From assembly GCF_003314995.1 (NCBI RefSeq), contig NZ_QNRH01000002.1, positions 1 to 64,000 of the forward strand: DNA of 64,000 nucleotides. The letters run 5' to 3'. The notes below the pieces were generated by a model. The model was not told the origin of the DNA and ran no database searches. It saw nothing but the letters and a program-made list of their open reading frames with translations. Made by a program: the position numbers and the translations under genes. Positions 14,787 through 23,955 of this stretch are shown here, in pieces. The DNA is from Pseudochrobactrum asaccharolyticum (GTDB lineage Bacteria > Pseudomonadota > Alphaproteobacteria > Rhizobiales > Rhizobiaceae). Each line of letters opens with the position of its first letter. Position 1 is the stretch's first letter.

Positions 14787-16601
14787 TTATTGTTTGGACA
14801 AGGTGGTGCGCAGCTTCGCCGTTGCCTCAACATCCACCGTTTCGTCTTCCAGATTAACGATCACCCCATAGATATCTCTGGCATGATCAGCGCTATAAAA
14901 TCCGTCCAGCACATCCTCCAGCACCTGCTGCGGCTTGCGATTTAACGGAGAGCCATAGCCGCCGCCATTCGGCCCGTAATAGGCCATCACATCATTGGCC
15001 TTCACCGCCTCACCGGAGAATTTGGAATACATGTCCCGAACAGTTTCCGGCGTATCGCTATTGTAAATCAGGCAGCGGCCGGTAGCGCCTTCTGTCCCGC
15101 CAAAAACGCCCCAAGGCGCATCAGTATGGCGCTCGGATTCATGGGTGATAAAGCCGGGCGTCAGAACACGCTGCGCCTTGACCACTCCCAAACCGCCGCG
15201 ATATTCACCGGCACCGGGAGGGGCATCATCGCGCAATTCATAACGGTCACAGATCATCGGAATGTGCATTGCCAGATCTTCAAGCGGATTGTTGCGGGTA
15301 TTGGCCATCAGATTGTCGATGCAGTCCGGCCCGTCCGAACGCGGACGGCCACCATAAGCGCCTTCATTCACCTCAAGAAACACCCAATAATCACCGCTGG
15401 GCCGCACACCGGAATAGGCAGCAAAAGAGATCGACGCTGAACTGCCGGCAATCACCTTGTCCGGCATCACCGGTGCCAGTGCCCGCAAAATCAGATCGAT
15501 CATACGGTTGCACTGGGTAAAGCGTGCTTCCGCAGAAGCCGGTGATTTCGGATTATAAATCGAGCCAAGCGGCGCAATCACATTGATCGGCCGGAATGAC
15601 CCTTCATTGGAAGGCACGCGCACATCGCTGGTGCAGGCATCCAGCAAAAGTTTACGGAAGGCCGCATAGGCTGCAACTTTGGTGGAGCCTTCAAAAGGCA
15701 CATTATAGGCGGTTGGTGTCTGGTCAGCCGAACCGGTCATGTCCACATCCAGCTCATCACCACGCACCCGCACCGTCACCTTGGCTTTGAGCTGCTGACC
15801 ACGGTTACGGCCATCATCATCAAACCAACCTTCTGCACTATATTCACCATCCGGAATTTCCGAAATCCGCTGACGCATCATTCTTTCCGCATATTCCATC
15901 AGTTGCTTTGCCGCCTGAAACACGGTGTCTTCGCCGTATTTCTCCAAGAGCTCCACGAAACGTCTGGCACCAAGGCGGGCAGAGGCAACCTGCGCTTCAA
16001 TATCGCTGACAATCTGCTGGGCGGCGCGGCTGTTATTGCGGATAAAATTCCACATCGCATTGTTTGGTACACCTTTGCGATAAAGCTTGGTACCGGCAAA
16101 CAACATACCTTCTGCGTAAACATCCGGCACATCGATGATCAGGCCGGGCGTTGCCGCACCGATATCCACATGATGCGCGGTATTTCCGGCAAAACCGACT
16201 AGGCGCCCCTGATAAAAGACCGGCATGACAATCGCCAGATCCGGTGTATGGCTGGAGCCATGATAAGGATGGTTATGTACCACCACATCACCCTCATACC
16301 ATTCACCGTCCTCCAGCGTGTCACGGATGCCGCGCAAATAAGCAGGGATTGAACCGATATGCATCGGTGTGGATTCCGATTCACACAGCGTGTTGAAATC
16401 CCTGTCAAAGAGACCGGCACCAAGATCTTCCGATTCACGGATAATCGAGGAAAAAGACATCCGGTACAGCACATGTGCCATTTCTTCGGCAATCGTCTCA
16501 AGCGATCCACGCATCACCTGCAGTGTCACCGGATCGATCTCTGCCACTTTGACCGGATGGAGGGCATTGGGGTGGGTATTGATTGGGGCTGCAATATTCA
16601 T
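14787..16601 (-). CDS. hyuB: hydantoinase B subunit (N-methylhydantoinase/5-oxoprolinase type)
   Basis: The 604-residue protein shows HyuB features: DPVTLQVMRGSLETIAEEMA near the N-terminus, ESEDLGAGLFDRD, the GDVVVHNHPYHGSSHTPDL block, HHVDIGAATPG, and the C-terminal APPGAGEYRGGLGVVKAQR and YGPNGGGYGSPL. With HyuA it forms the ATP-dependent amidohydrolase that opens N-methylhydantoin, hydantoin or 5-oxoproline rings. ATG 16601 follows cgggagaatagtca, 22 bases after hyuA. The length is usual and no damage is visible. With the carbamoylsarcosine amidase encoded upstream, N-methylhydantoin is the best substrate guess. Confidence 0.88.
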   Translation of the reverse strand: MNIAAPINTHPNALHPVKVAEIDPVTLQVMRGSLETIAEEMAHVLYRMSFSSIIRESEDLGAGLFDRDFNTLCESESTPMHIGSIPAYLRGIRDTLEDGEWYEGDVVVHNHPYHGSSHTPDLAIVMPVFYQGRLVGFAGNTAHHVDIGAATPGLIIDVPDVYAEGMLFAGTKLYRKGVPNNAMWNFIRNNSRAAQQIVSDIEAQVASARLGARRFVELLEKYGEDTVFQAAKQLMEYAERMMRQRISEIPDGEYSAEGWFDDDGRNRGQQLKAKVTVRVRGDELDVDMTGSADQTPTAYNVPFEGSTKVAAYAAFRKLLLDACTSDVRVPSNEGSFRPINVIAPLGSIYNPKSPASAEARFTQCNRMIDLILRALAPVMPDKVIAGSSASISFAAYSGVRPSGDYWVFLEVNEGAYGGRPRSDGPDCIDNLMANTRNNPLEDLAMHIPMICDRYELRDDAPPGAGEYRGGLGVVKAQRVLTPGFITHESERHTDAPWGVFGGTEGATGRCLIYNSDTPETVRDMYSKFSGEAVKANDVMAYYGPNGGGYGSPLNRKPQQVLEDVLDGFYSADHARDIYGVIVNLEDETVDVEATAKLRTTLSKQ

Positions 16602-16623
16602 TGACTATTCTCCCGGATAAGTG

Positions 16624-18717
16624 TCAGACGACGCTGTTGAAGCGGCCGTTGTGACAAATGCGTGTGTTGCCGTAATCAAGCATTTCAGCCACATAATCGG
16701 GCGGCACCAGCGTGGTCGAATCCTGCTGAATGAGAATGGCCGGACCATGCACAACATCGCCGGCAAAAAGCTTTTTACGATTATAGCGTGGTGTCTCAAG
16801 CGTTCTGCCGCAATCAAATGTGGTGGTGCGTACAAACATCAGTGCACGGTCGATGCTGGAGTGATCAGTATCGGCGATTTTCGGGATATCAATCCGTTCC
16901 ACGCTCGCCCGGCCGATCGCCCGCAATGTAATCAACTCAACTTCCGCATTGCGATAACTGTAGCCATAATCAATGTGATGCTGATCATGGAAACTGGTGA
17001 TGATCTGCGTGATGTTTTCTCTTGTTACCGCACCATCCGGCATGGTTGCACGCAGCTCAAAACCCTGCCCCTGATAGCGGCATTCAGCAACAATCTCGAT
17101 GCTCTGATCTGCAGGTGGTATGCCGTCTGCATCCAGTTCTGCCTTGATCATCGTGCGCAATTCATCGCTTGCTTTGTTGATACGCGCGATCTGGTCATCA
17201 TTGGCCTTGGTCAGTTCTGTAATAACCGCTGCGGTATGATCATATTGCAGATCAGTCTTAAGCAGGCCGACAGCGGCTGTGATGCCCGGCGCAACCGGCA
17301 CGATCACATCGCGGGCTGCAACGGCTTCGGCCAGAGCTACGCCATGCAACGGGCCTGCACCACCAAACGGCATGATCGAAAATTCACGCGGATCGACACC
17401 ACGCGCCACCGAAGAAGAGCGGATTGCTAACGCCATATTCGAATTGATAATTTTGAGAATACCGAGGGCTGCTTCTGTCACACTCATATTCAGCGGCTTG
17501 GCAATTTTCTCCTCAATCGCCTTAAAGGACAGCTCCGGATCGAGCTTGAGACTGCCGCCCAGCGCATGGTCAGGATCAAGTCGTCCCAGCACTATCTGCG
17601 CATCGGTGACAGTTGGTTCGGTACCGCCGCGACCATAGCACGCCGGGCCCGGCTCTGAACCGGCAGACCGCGGGCCGACATGAAAACCGCCCGCCTCATC
17701 AATATAAGCGACCGATCCGCCACCCGCACCAATGGTGATCAGATCAATCATGGGTGTGAGAACCGGATGCCCGGACACATAGGTGTCACGCGGGTTCATG
17801 ATCTTGATTTTTCCATCAGGAATAGTGCTGATATCGGCAGAAGTACCACCAATATCAACGGTGATGATATTGGCTGTGCCGGCCATTGTCGCTTCGGATG
17901 CACCGCCGATAACCCCGCCGGCAGGCCCTGACATCAGAATGCGCACAGGACGGGTGGCGCAGGTATCAACAGTGGAAATACCGCCATTCGACTGGATAAT
18001 CCGCAGTTTTGATTCAACACCTGCCGAGCGCAACCGCTGTTCGAGATCGCGTAAGTAGAAGGCGGTTTTCGGCCCGACAAAACAATTCATCGCCGCTGTC
18101 GAGAAGCGCTCATATTCACGCATCACATTGGCAACTTCGCTCGATAAAGTCACATAGGCGTCGGGCATTTCCTGCAAGACGATTTCTTTGGCGCGGCGCT
18201 CATGGCTGTTGTTGAGAAAGGAAAACATAAAGCCGACAACCACCGAATTGATGCCGCGCTTCTTGAACAGCTTGCAGGCATCACGGATTTCATCTTCATT
18301 CAGGACAGTTTCAACATCGCCATGCGGCGGCATAATGCGCTCGGAAATGGCGATGCGGTTACGTCGTTTAACCAGCGGTTTATCCTGCCACGGCACGGTA
18401 AAATGCAACGAGAAATTATAGGGGCGCTTATGTCTGCCGATATGCAGAATATCGCGAAAACCGCGTGTGGTTAGCATACCGGTCTCGGCACCATTATGCT
18501 CAATCGTAATATTGGTCGCAGTGGTTGTGCCATGCACAATCAGATCAACTTCTGCAGTTTCAATCTCTGCCAAGCGACAAATCTCTTTGACACCGTCAAC
18601 AACGCCAATCGATTGATTTTTAAGCGTGGTCGGTACCTTGTGATAGAATACGCCCTTGGTACATTCCAGCACCAGATCCGTATTGGTTCCTCCGACATCG
18701 ACACCAATTCTGGCCAT
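16624..18717 (-). CDS. hyuA: hydantoinase A subunit (ATP-dependent N-methylhydantoinase type)
   Basis: The 697-residue protein starts with the ASKHA-fold phosphate motif IGVDVGGTNTDLV, followed by VHGTTTATNITIEHNGAETG, then a second nucleotide-binding part ITVDIGGTSADIS and EPGPACYGRGGTEPTVTDA, all typical of HyuA/OplA N-terminal halves. It binds ATP and phosphorylates the ring amide during hydrolysis together with HyuB. ATG 18717 follows gggacgagg. Two-subunit arrangement with separate A and B genes is usual in bacteria. Confidence 0.9.
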   Translation of the reverse strand: MARIGVDVGGTNTDLVLECTKGVFYHKVPTTLKNQSIGVVDGVKEICRLAEIETAEVDLIVHGTTTATNITIEHNGAETGMLTTRGFRDILHIGRHKRPYNFSLHFTVPWQDKPLVKRRNRIAISERIMPPHGDVETVLNEDEIRDACKLFKKRGINSVVVGFMFSFLNNSHERRAKEIVLQEMPDAYVTLSSEVANVMREYERFSTAAMNCFVGPKTAFYLRDLEQRLRSAGVESKLRIIQSNGGISTVDTCATRPVRILMSGPAGGVIGGASEATMAGTANIITVDIGGTSADISTIPDGKIKIMNPRDTYVSGHPVLTPMIDLITIGAGGGSVAYIDEAGGFHVGPRSAGSEPGPACYGRGGTEPTVTDAQIVLGRLDPDHALGGSLKLDPELSFKAIEEKIAKPLNMSVTEAALGILKIINSNMALAIRSSSVARGVDPREFSIMPFGGAGPLHGVALAEAVAARDVIVPVAPGITAAVGLLKTDLQYDHTAAVITELTKANDDQIARINKASDELRTMIKAELDADGIPPADQSIEIVAECRYQGQGFELRATMPDGAVTRENITQIITSFHDQHHIDYGYSYRNAEVELITLRAIGRASVERIDIPKIADTDHSSIDRALMFVRTTTFDCGRTLETPRYNRKKLFAGDVVHGPAILIQQDSTTLVPPDYVAEMLDYGNTRICHNGRFNSVV

Positions 18718-18807
18718 ATTCCTCGTCCCTTTTATTGTTTTATATATTTTGAGAAGATTGTTCTGTTCCGACCCGCTAAAGCGGTTCAGTTGATTGATTT
18801 TTTGATT

Positions 18808-19914
18808 TTAATGCGCTCCAGCCACCAACACCGCAGCGTCCTCGCCCCACGACAGGGCAATGTCCTGACCGGCCTTCAGGATTTGCGGGCCACCGGCCGC
18901 GGGCGCAGGACGACGCGCTGTCATCTGCACACCGGAATGCGTTTTGATCCGGTAATCGATCATCAAGCCGCGATAGACTGCCTGTTCGATTGTCCCGTTC
19001 AATCTGTCCGGCTGATGGTTGGCTGCGTTACCCCCTGCAACTTGCAATATCTCAATCCGCTCCGGGCGCAGTGCTAAAACAAGATCTTCATTCATATTGT
19101 GAACACTGCCTGTATCGCGCGCCGATTGCGGGCTGATAGGCACTACATCGCCACCCTTAAGGCGAAAGCGGTTAGCCGCCTCCATTTTGCCTGACAACAG
19201 GTTTGTAACACCCATAAACTCAGCAACAAAACGCGAGCGCGGTGTATCAAACACCTCTGTCGGTGTACCAACCTGCTCGACAATCCCCTGCCGCATCACC
19301 ACCACCTTGTCGGAAATGCTCAGCGCTTCATCCTGATCATGGGTCACGAATATCGTGGTGATGCCGAGAGAATTCTGGATGCTGCGGATTTCTTCTTTCA
19401 TCTCATGGCGCAAATTCGCATCAAGATTGGAAAGCGGTTCATCCAGCAACAGCACATCCGGCTCAATCACCAAGGCACGGGCAAGTGCCACACGCTGCTG
19501 CTGACCACCGGACATTTGCTTTGGAAGACGTTCCGCAAACGGACGCAGACGCACCCGATCCAGTGCTTTATTCACCCGTGTCTGAATGTCCGCTTTTGAA
19601 ACGCCGCGCATTTCCAGACCAAACGCCACGTTAGCCGCCACACTCATATGCGGAAACAAAGCGTAATTCTGGAAGCCGAACCCCATGTTGCGCTTATGCG
19701 GTGGCAGATGCGTGATATCACGCCCGCCCACAGTGATCCGCCCGCTTGTCACATCAACAAACCCGCCGATCATCCGCAAAGTTGTAGTCTTGCCGCAACC
19801 TGACGGCCCGAGAAAAGCGACCAGTTCGCCCTGCTTGATGATCATAGAGACATCATTGACGGCGGTTACCGCGCCGTATTTTTTGGTAATGCACTGTAAA
19901 ACAACATCAGACAT
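18808..19914 (-). CDS. spermidine/putrescine-type ABC transporter ATP-binding protein
   Basis: The protein is about 368 residues. Walker A GPSGCGKTT, signature [15 protein letters not shown], Walker B LLLDEPLSNLDA and the H-loop VTHDQDEALS are intact. A C-terminal TOBE-like regulatory domain (about residues 275-365) is present, as in PotA/FbpC proteins. It energises uptake by the two permeases and the binding protein encoded just upstream on the same strand. The start could be 19914 or 4 codons earlier at 19926; GGAA before 19914 favours it. Confidence 0.9.
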   Translation of the reverse strand: MSDVVLQCITKKYGAVTAVNDVSMIIKQGELVAFLGPSGCGKTTTLRMIGGFVDVTSGRITVGGRDITHLPPHKRNMGFGFQNYALFPHMSVAANVAFGLEMRGVSKADIQTRVNKALDRVRLRPFAERLPKQMSGGQQQRVALARALVIEPDVLLLDEPLSNLDANLRHEMKEEIRSIQNSLGITTIFVTHDQDEALSISDKVVVMRQGIVEQVGTPTEVFDTPRSRFVAEFMGVTNLLSGKMEAANRFRLKGGDVVPISPQSARDTGSVHNMNEDLVLALRPERIEILQVAGGNAANHQPDRLNGTIEQAVYRGLMIDYRIKTHSGVQMTARRPAPAAGGPQILKAGQDIALSWGEDAAVLVAGAH

Positions 19915-19941
19915 GGGAATTTCCATTCTTGGTGATGACGG

Positions 19942-20748
19942 TCAAAATACACGGCTCAGCTTGGCGTAGCGGTCACTGATAACGAGCAGAACGCAGATGA
20001 TCAGGATCTGCACACTGGCAACCGCGGCAACGGTCGGATCGAGGTTCCACTCCATATAATTAACCAGCGCGATCTGCAGGGTTGTGCGGCCGGGGCCGAC
20101 AAGAAACAGTGACTTTTCCAGATCAATGAATGAGATTACAAAAGAAAATAGCGCTGCTGCGATCAAACCTGAGCGGATGGCTGGCAAAGTAATCCGGCGA
20201 AACACGGTGAAAGGCGCAGCGCCCAAACTTGCCGCAGCTTCTTCAATGGTGCGGTTTGTCCCGGTCAGTGAGGCAGTGACCAGACGTACTGTCCACGGAA
20301 AAGCGATCAAGGCATGGGCTGTGAGAAGTCCTCCCAATGTGCCAGCAACCTGCACATCAAACAGGATCTCCAGTTCAATAAAGGCAATATACAGTGCGGC
20401 GCCACCGACTATCCCCGGTACAATCATCGGCGATAATAACAGGCTCTGAATGGCGTCACGTCCGGGAAACGGATAGCGCACCAGCGCCAGACTTGCAGGC
20501 ACACCGAGCAGCAGACTGATACCGGTTGCGATTACCGCGGTCTGGATACTGACCAGAAAGCCCTCACGAAACACATCCATCGACCAGGCGCGGATATACC
20601 AGTCAAATGTATAGCCGGTTGGCGGAAAAGTGAGGATTTTATTGGCGAAGAAGCTTGCCCACACGATGATGCCTAAGGGCAGGACGATGAACGCCAATAC
20701 CAATCCTGACAACAGGGCATAGATGCGGTTTAAAGCAGCGTTCGACAT
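19942..20748 (-). CDS. ABC transporter permease (PotC-like)
   Basis: The 268-residue membrane protein has six predicted transmembrane helices and the EAA loop EEAAASLGAAPFTVFRRITL, followed by PAIRSGLIAAALFSF, as in type I importers of the polyamine/opine/iron class. ATG 20748 follows gggaggatcac. It pairs with the permease at 20806-21744 to form the channel. The substrate is probably a nitrogenous compound fed to the hydantoinase pathway. Confidence 0.9.
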   Translation of the reverse strand: MSNAALNRIYALLSGLVLAFIVLPLGIIVWASFFANKILTFPPTGYTFDWYIRAWSMDVFREGFLVSIQTAVIATGISLLLGVPASLALVRYPFPGRDAIQSLLLSPMIVPGIVGGAALYIAFIELEILFDVQVAGTLGGLLTAHALIAFPWTVRLVTASLTGTNRTIEEAAASLGAAPFTVFRRITLPAIRSGLIAAALFSFVISFIDLEKSLFLVGPGRTTLQIALVNYMEWNLDPTVAAVASVQILIICVLLVISDRYAKLSRVF

Positions 20749-20805
20749 GTGATCCTCCCAAATCAGGCCGAAAGAGTTCTCGTATTTTAGACAGAAAAAG
20801 GGGTC

Positions 20806-21744
20806 TCATTCACTCCATTTGCGGTAGCGGCGCTGGACGATCACGTTGGAAACGGTGGTCAGGATCAGCGTGACGCCCATCAGAATAAAGGCCAGCGCTG
20901 CGCCAAAAGGCCAGTTCATCGCTTTGGTGATCTGCTGATAAACCTCTGGTGCCATCATATGAAACTGCGGGCCACCGATCAGAACCGGTGTGGCATAGGC
21001 ATTCATCGACAGGATAAAACAGAGCATGGTGCCAGCGAGAAGTCCCGGCAGCGCAAGCGGCAGAACAATCCGACGCAGCACCGTCAGATGACCAGCACCA
21101 AGGCTTGCTGCCGCATCTTCCAGATTACTTTCAAGCCCCTGCATCACGCTTTGCAGGGTGATAATCATGAACGGCAACAACACTGACACCAGCCCGATAA
21201 TCACGGCTGTCGGTGTATACATCAGTTTGACCGGATCAAGCCCCAGCATGGTCATGCTGGAAGTGAGAAGTCCTTTATCGCCGAGAATGACCATCCATGC
21301 GGCGGTGCGCACCGCATTGCCCATCAAAAGCGGCAAGATAATCAGAATAAAGAACAACGAGCGCATTTTCGGCGTGGCCAGCCGCACCATAAAATAGGCA
21401 ACCGGAAAGCCTGCAATCAGACAGATCACTGTGGCCAGTGCCGAAATTGCTAATGTCGTCATCAACACGCTCTGATAAAAGCTGTCCTGCACAAACTTGG
21501 CATAATTTTCAAAGGTGAAGGCAGAAATCATCAACTCTGCCGGATCATACTGATTGAAGCTGTAACGAAGCATCAATGCCAGAGGCGCCAACAGGCCAAG
21601 CAGTACAAAAATTGTGGCAGGTGTGATCAATCCAACAGCAGGCGGCACCTTTTTAGGCCGTTGCGGTGCGCCTTCCAGCTTGTTCCAGCCGGAGCCGGAG
21701 ATAACAGGCGCTGGCGTCTTGATCAGAGCTTCTGTTGGTAGCAT
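20806..21744 (-). CDS. ABC transporter permease (PotB-like)
   Basis: The 312-residue protein has a roughly 35-residue cytoplasmic N-terminus, then six helices. The EAA motif reads EDAAASLGAGHLTVLRRIVL followed by PLALPGLLAGT. It forms the other half of the channel. The ribosome site agggaag precedes ATG 21744. It lies between the binding protein gene and the second permease, the usual PotDBCA-type order. Confidence 0.9.
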   Translation of the reverse strand: MLPTEALIKTPAPVISGSGWNKLEGAPQRPKKVPPAVGLITPATIFVLLGLLAPLALMLRYSFNQYDPAELMISAFTFENYAKFVQDSFYQSVLMTTLAISALATVICLIAGFPVAYFMVRLATPKMRSLFFILIILPLLMGNAVRTAAWMVILGDKGLLTSSMTMLGLDPVKLMYTPTAVIIGLVSVLLPFMIITLQSVMQGLESNLEDAAASLGAGHLTVLRRIVLPLALPGLLAGTMLCFILSMNAYATPVLIGGPQFHMMAPEVYQQITKAMNWPFGAALAFILMGVTLILTTVSNVIVQRRYRKWSE

Positions 21745-21827
21745 TGATTTTGACTTCCCTGATTATGTGGCACGACGTGTTAATCACGCCACTGGCTTGT
21801 TGCTTTTACCGGTGATGATCACCCCGA

Positions 21828-22907
21828 TTAAACGGCAATGTTTTTACTCCACCATTCCAGCCATTCCGCTGTATTATGCGCAACATAGTCATAGTCCGGA
21901 AATTTCAGAGCCGTTTGTTCATCCGCAGAAAAATCAATCTTCTGGCGCAAATCATCCGGCAGATGCGAGGCACTGTTGGCAGGCGCGTAGAAACTTGCTT
22001 CTGCCAGCTCGGCCATCGCCTTACGGTCAAGCATCGCCTCAAAATATTGATAGGCCTGCTCAGGATTGGGGGCGCGTTTTGGTAGGCATGTACCAAACAT
22101 CACGGCAATTGCCCCTTCGCGCGGATATTGAATGGCCAACGGTGCCCCGTCATGGATCCATTGCAGACCACGAGCTTTATAATTGACCGCAACATCAATC
22201 TCACCGGCAAGAAGGGCTGCCTGCAAATGCTGATGCGTTGCATAAATACGCGGCGCAGTCTTTTGTTTAAGTTCCAGCAGCCGCTCTTTGCCCGCATCAA
22301 CATTGGTCATATGCCCGTCATTGATCAGGCCGGCCATCATCATATAATTAAAAAACAGCTGATTGGTGAGACCGATTTTACCTGCCCATTTTGCATCCCA
22401 CAGATCGGCATAGGATTGCGGCGGTTGGGCGATTTTGTCCTTATTATAAATTAGCACCACACCACTATAAAGCCATGGCACAAAATAAGGACTGGCTTTC
22501 AATGCGTCCGGCACATCGCTGAAATTAGCAATTTTGCTTTGATCAATATCGGCCAGAATATCCTGTTTAAACATATCATAGGCATCGGCCTGATTGAGAT
22601 GCAGCACATCCACAGAGCCGCGGCGCAGACGCCGTTCCGCCAACATTTTCGCTTTGCGTTCGGCTTCCATTCCCAGATCGCGGGTAATCCGCACGCCCTG
22701 ACTTTCCAGCAACGGCGCTTCAACAAAACGCACGGTGCGGTCGTTCCAGTCACCGCCCCAATTGGAAACAACCAGATTGCCGCCAGCCGCTTGCGCCGGC
22801 TTCAATCCGCCAAGTGAAAGTCCGGTCAGTCCTGCCAGTGCGCTTAAACCAAGCAGCGTCTGACGGCGTGAAACCGGATGCTGTAATGCTTTTGAAGTGT
22901 CATGCAT
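21828..22907 (-). CDS. ABC transporter substrate-binding protein, Tat-exported (PotD-like)
   Basis: The 359-residue protein starts at ATG 22907 behind gggagggaagagc. The N-terminus has a twin-arginine signal (SRRQTLLGLSALAGLTG) with probable cleavage after AQA. The mature part (NLVVSNWGGDWNDRTV) is typical of extracellular solute-binding family 1/PotD-like receptors. Export by Tat suggests folding before export. The gene is second in the operon after the carbamoylsarcosine amidase gene. The ligand may be N-methylhydantoin, creatinine or carbamoylsarcosine; sequence alone cannot decide. Confidence 0.88.
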   Translation of the reverse strand: MHDTSKALQHPVSRRQTLLGLSALAGLTGLSLGGLKPAQAAGGNLVVSNWGGDWNDRTVRFVEAPLLESQGVRITRDLGMEAERKAKMLAERRLRRGSVDVLHLNQADAYDMFKQDILADIDQSKIANFSDVPDALKASPYFVPWLYSGVVLIYNKDKIAQPPQSYADLWDAKWAGKIGLTNQLFFNYMMMAGLINDGHMTNVDAGKERLLELKQKTAPRIYATHQHLQAALLAGEIDVAVNYKARGLQWIHDGAPLAIQYPREGAIAVMFGTCLPKRAPNPEQAYQYFEAMLDRKAMAELAEASFYAPANSASHLPDDLRQKIDFSADEQTALKFPDYDYVAHNTAEWLEWWSKNIAV

Positions 22908-22966
22908 GCTCTTCCCTCCCGATGAAGAAATGCGCCCTTTCATCAGGGCGCATTCAGTGCAATGAC

Positions 22967-23689
22967 TTATTCTGCAGCTTCCCGCATACCATTGACGGTA
23001 TTCAGATAGCTGACGCATTCGTCGACGCTGTGCACATCGGCAAATTTGGCGTCAATATCATAAAGATTCCAGGCAACAGCACCCGGCACCCGATCACCGA
23101 TACATTCACGCACAGCGATCGTGCGGAAGCCGTCAGCCAGGCCATCACAGATTGTTGTGCGAACACAAGCTGTTGCAGTCACACCGGTAACCAGAATTGT
23201 ATCAACGCCGGCAGCACGCAGAATGCCTGCAAGTTCGGTGCCATGGAAGGAACTGGCACGTTTTTTCAGCAATGTATATTCACCTTCAACCGGAGCAATG
23301 CGGCTGTCGATGGCCCAGAGATCCTTGTTTTCAATATTCATGACATCAACAGGGATCTTGTCATGCCACAGGCCCATATCGGTAAACTGGGCATCACGGT
23401 CAGTGATTTCATAAGCGGTGGTCACATGAATAACCGGATGGCCATTGGCGCGGCAGGCTGCCAACAGACGCTGCATGCCCGGAATGATTTCATTGTCCAT
23501 GGCATCCTGATCGCAGGTAAAAGGATTGCCCGGACGGGTCCATGCATTGGCCAGGTCCACGCTGATCAGAGCCGGACGTTTTCCAAAGCCGACGCGACGC
23601 TGAAAACCGCGCTCCTGATAGATTTTGCTGGAAGCGTCAAAAGCCTGCTTCAGCATACGGTCCAGTTCTTTATTATCAACTTCGCTCAT
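22967..23689 (-). CDS. N-carbamoylsarcosine amidohydrolase-like (isochorismatase fold)
   Basis: The 240-residue protein has the cysteine hydrolase triad: Asp45 (ALISVDLANAW), Lys142 or Lys143 (TLLKKRASSF) and Cys175 (TGVTATACVRTT). N-carbamoylsarcosine amidase cleaves carbamoylsarcosine to sarcosine, CO2 and ammonia. The genes for ATP-dependent hydantoinase lie in the same operon and would make exactly this substrate from N-methylhydantoin. ATG 23689 follows agaggg; the longer frame adds 12 unlikely residues. A different N-carbamoyl or ureido acid remains possible. Confidence 0.8.
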   Translation of the reverse strand: MSEVDNKELDRMLKQAFDASSKIYQERGFQRRVGFGKRPALISVDLANAWTRPGNPFTCDQDAMDNEIIPGMQRLLAACRANGHPVIHVTTAYEITDRDAQFTDMGLWHDKIPVDVMNIENKDLWAIDSRIAPVEGEYTLLKKRASSFHGTELAGILRAAGVDTILVTGVTATACVRTTICDGLADGFRTIAVRECIGDRVPGAVAWNLYDIDAKFADVHSVDECVSYLNTVNGMREAAE

Positions 23690-23803
23690 AACTAACCCTC
23701 TTGCCGAGCCGTTTTTCCGGCTCAAATTGCGATGAACGATGATCGGCAGAAATGCTTCCGGCGATTATCTGAACCCAGATTGGCAAATGCTGAAACTGAA
23801 ATG

Positions 23804-23822
23804 AATTGGTATTTTGCCAATT
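23804..23822. promoter_or_regulatory. inverted repeat in the divergent amidase/LysR promoter region
   Basis: The arms aattgg and ccaatt, separated by 7 bases, lie between the operon start (23689, minus) and the LysR start (23956, plus). The spacing fits the T-N11-A pattern of LysR regulators. A further ttggca occurs at 23780-23785. Confidence 0.45.
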
Positions 23823-23955
23823 ATTATTGCGTCTGGTGCATAAATGATTTTCTATGCTGTCTGGCTCGGGAGAAGCCCTGTCTTTGCAATTGGCCGCGGC
23901 TGTTGGTTTGCGTCACGGATCAGAGCAGACAGAAAAAATGTTCAGGGGGAACATC

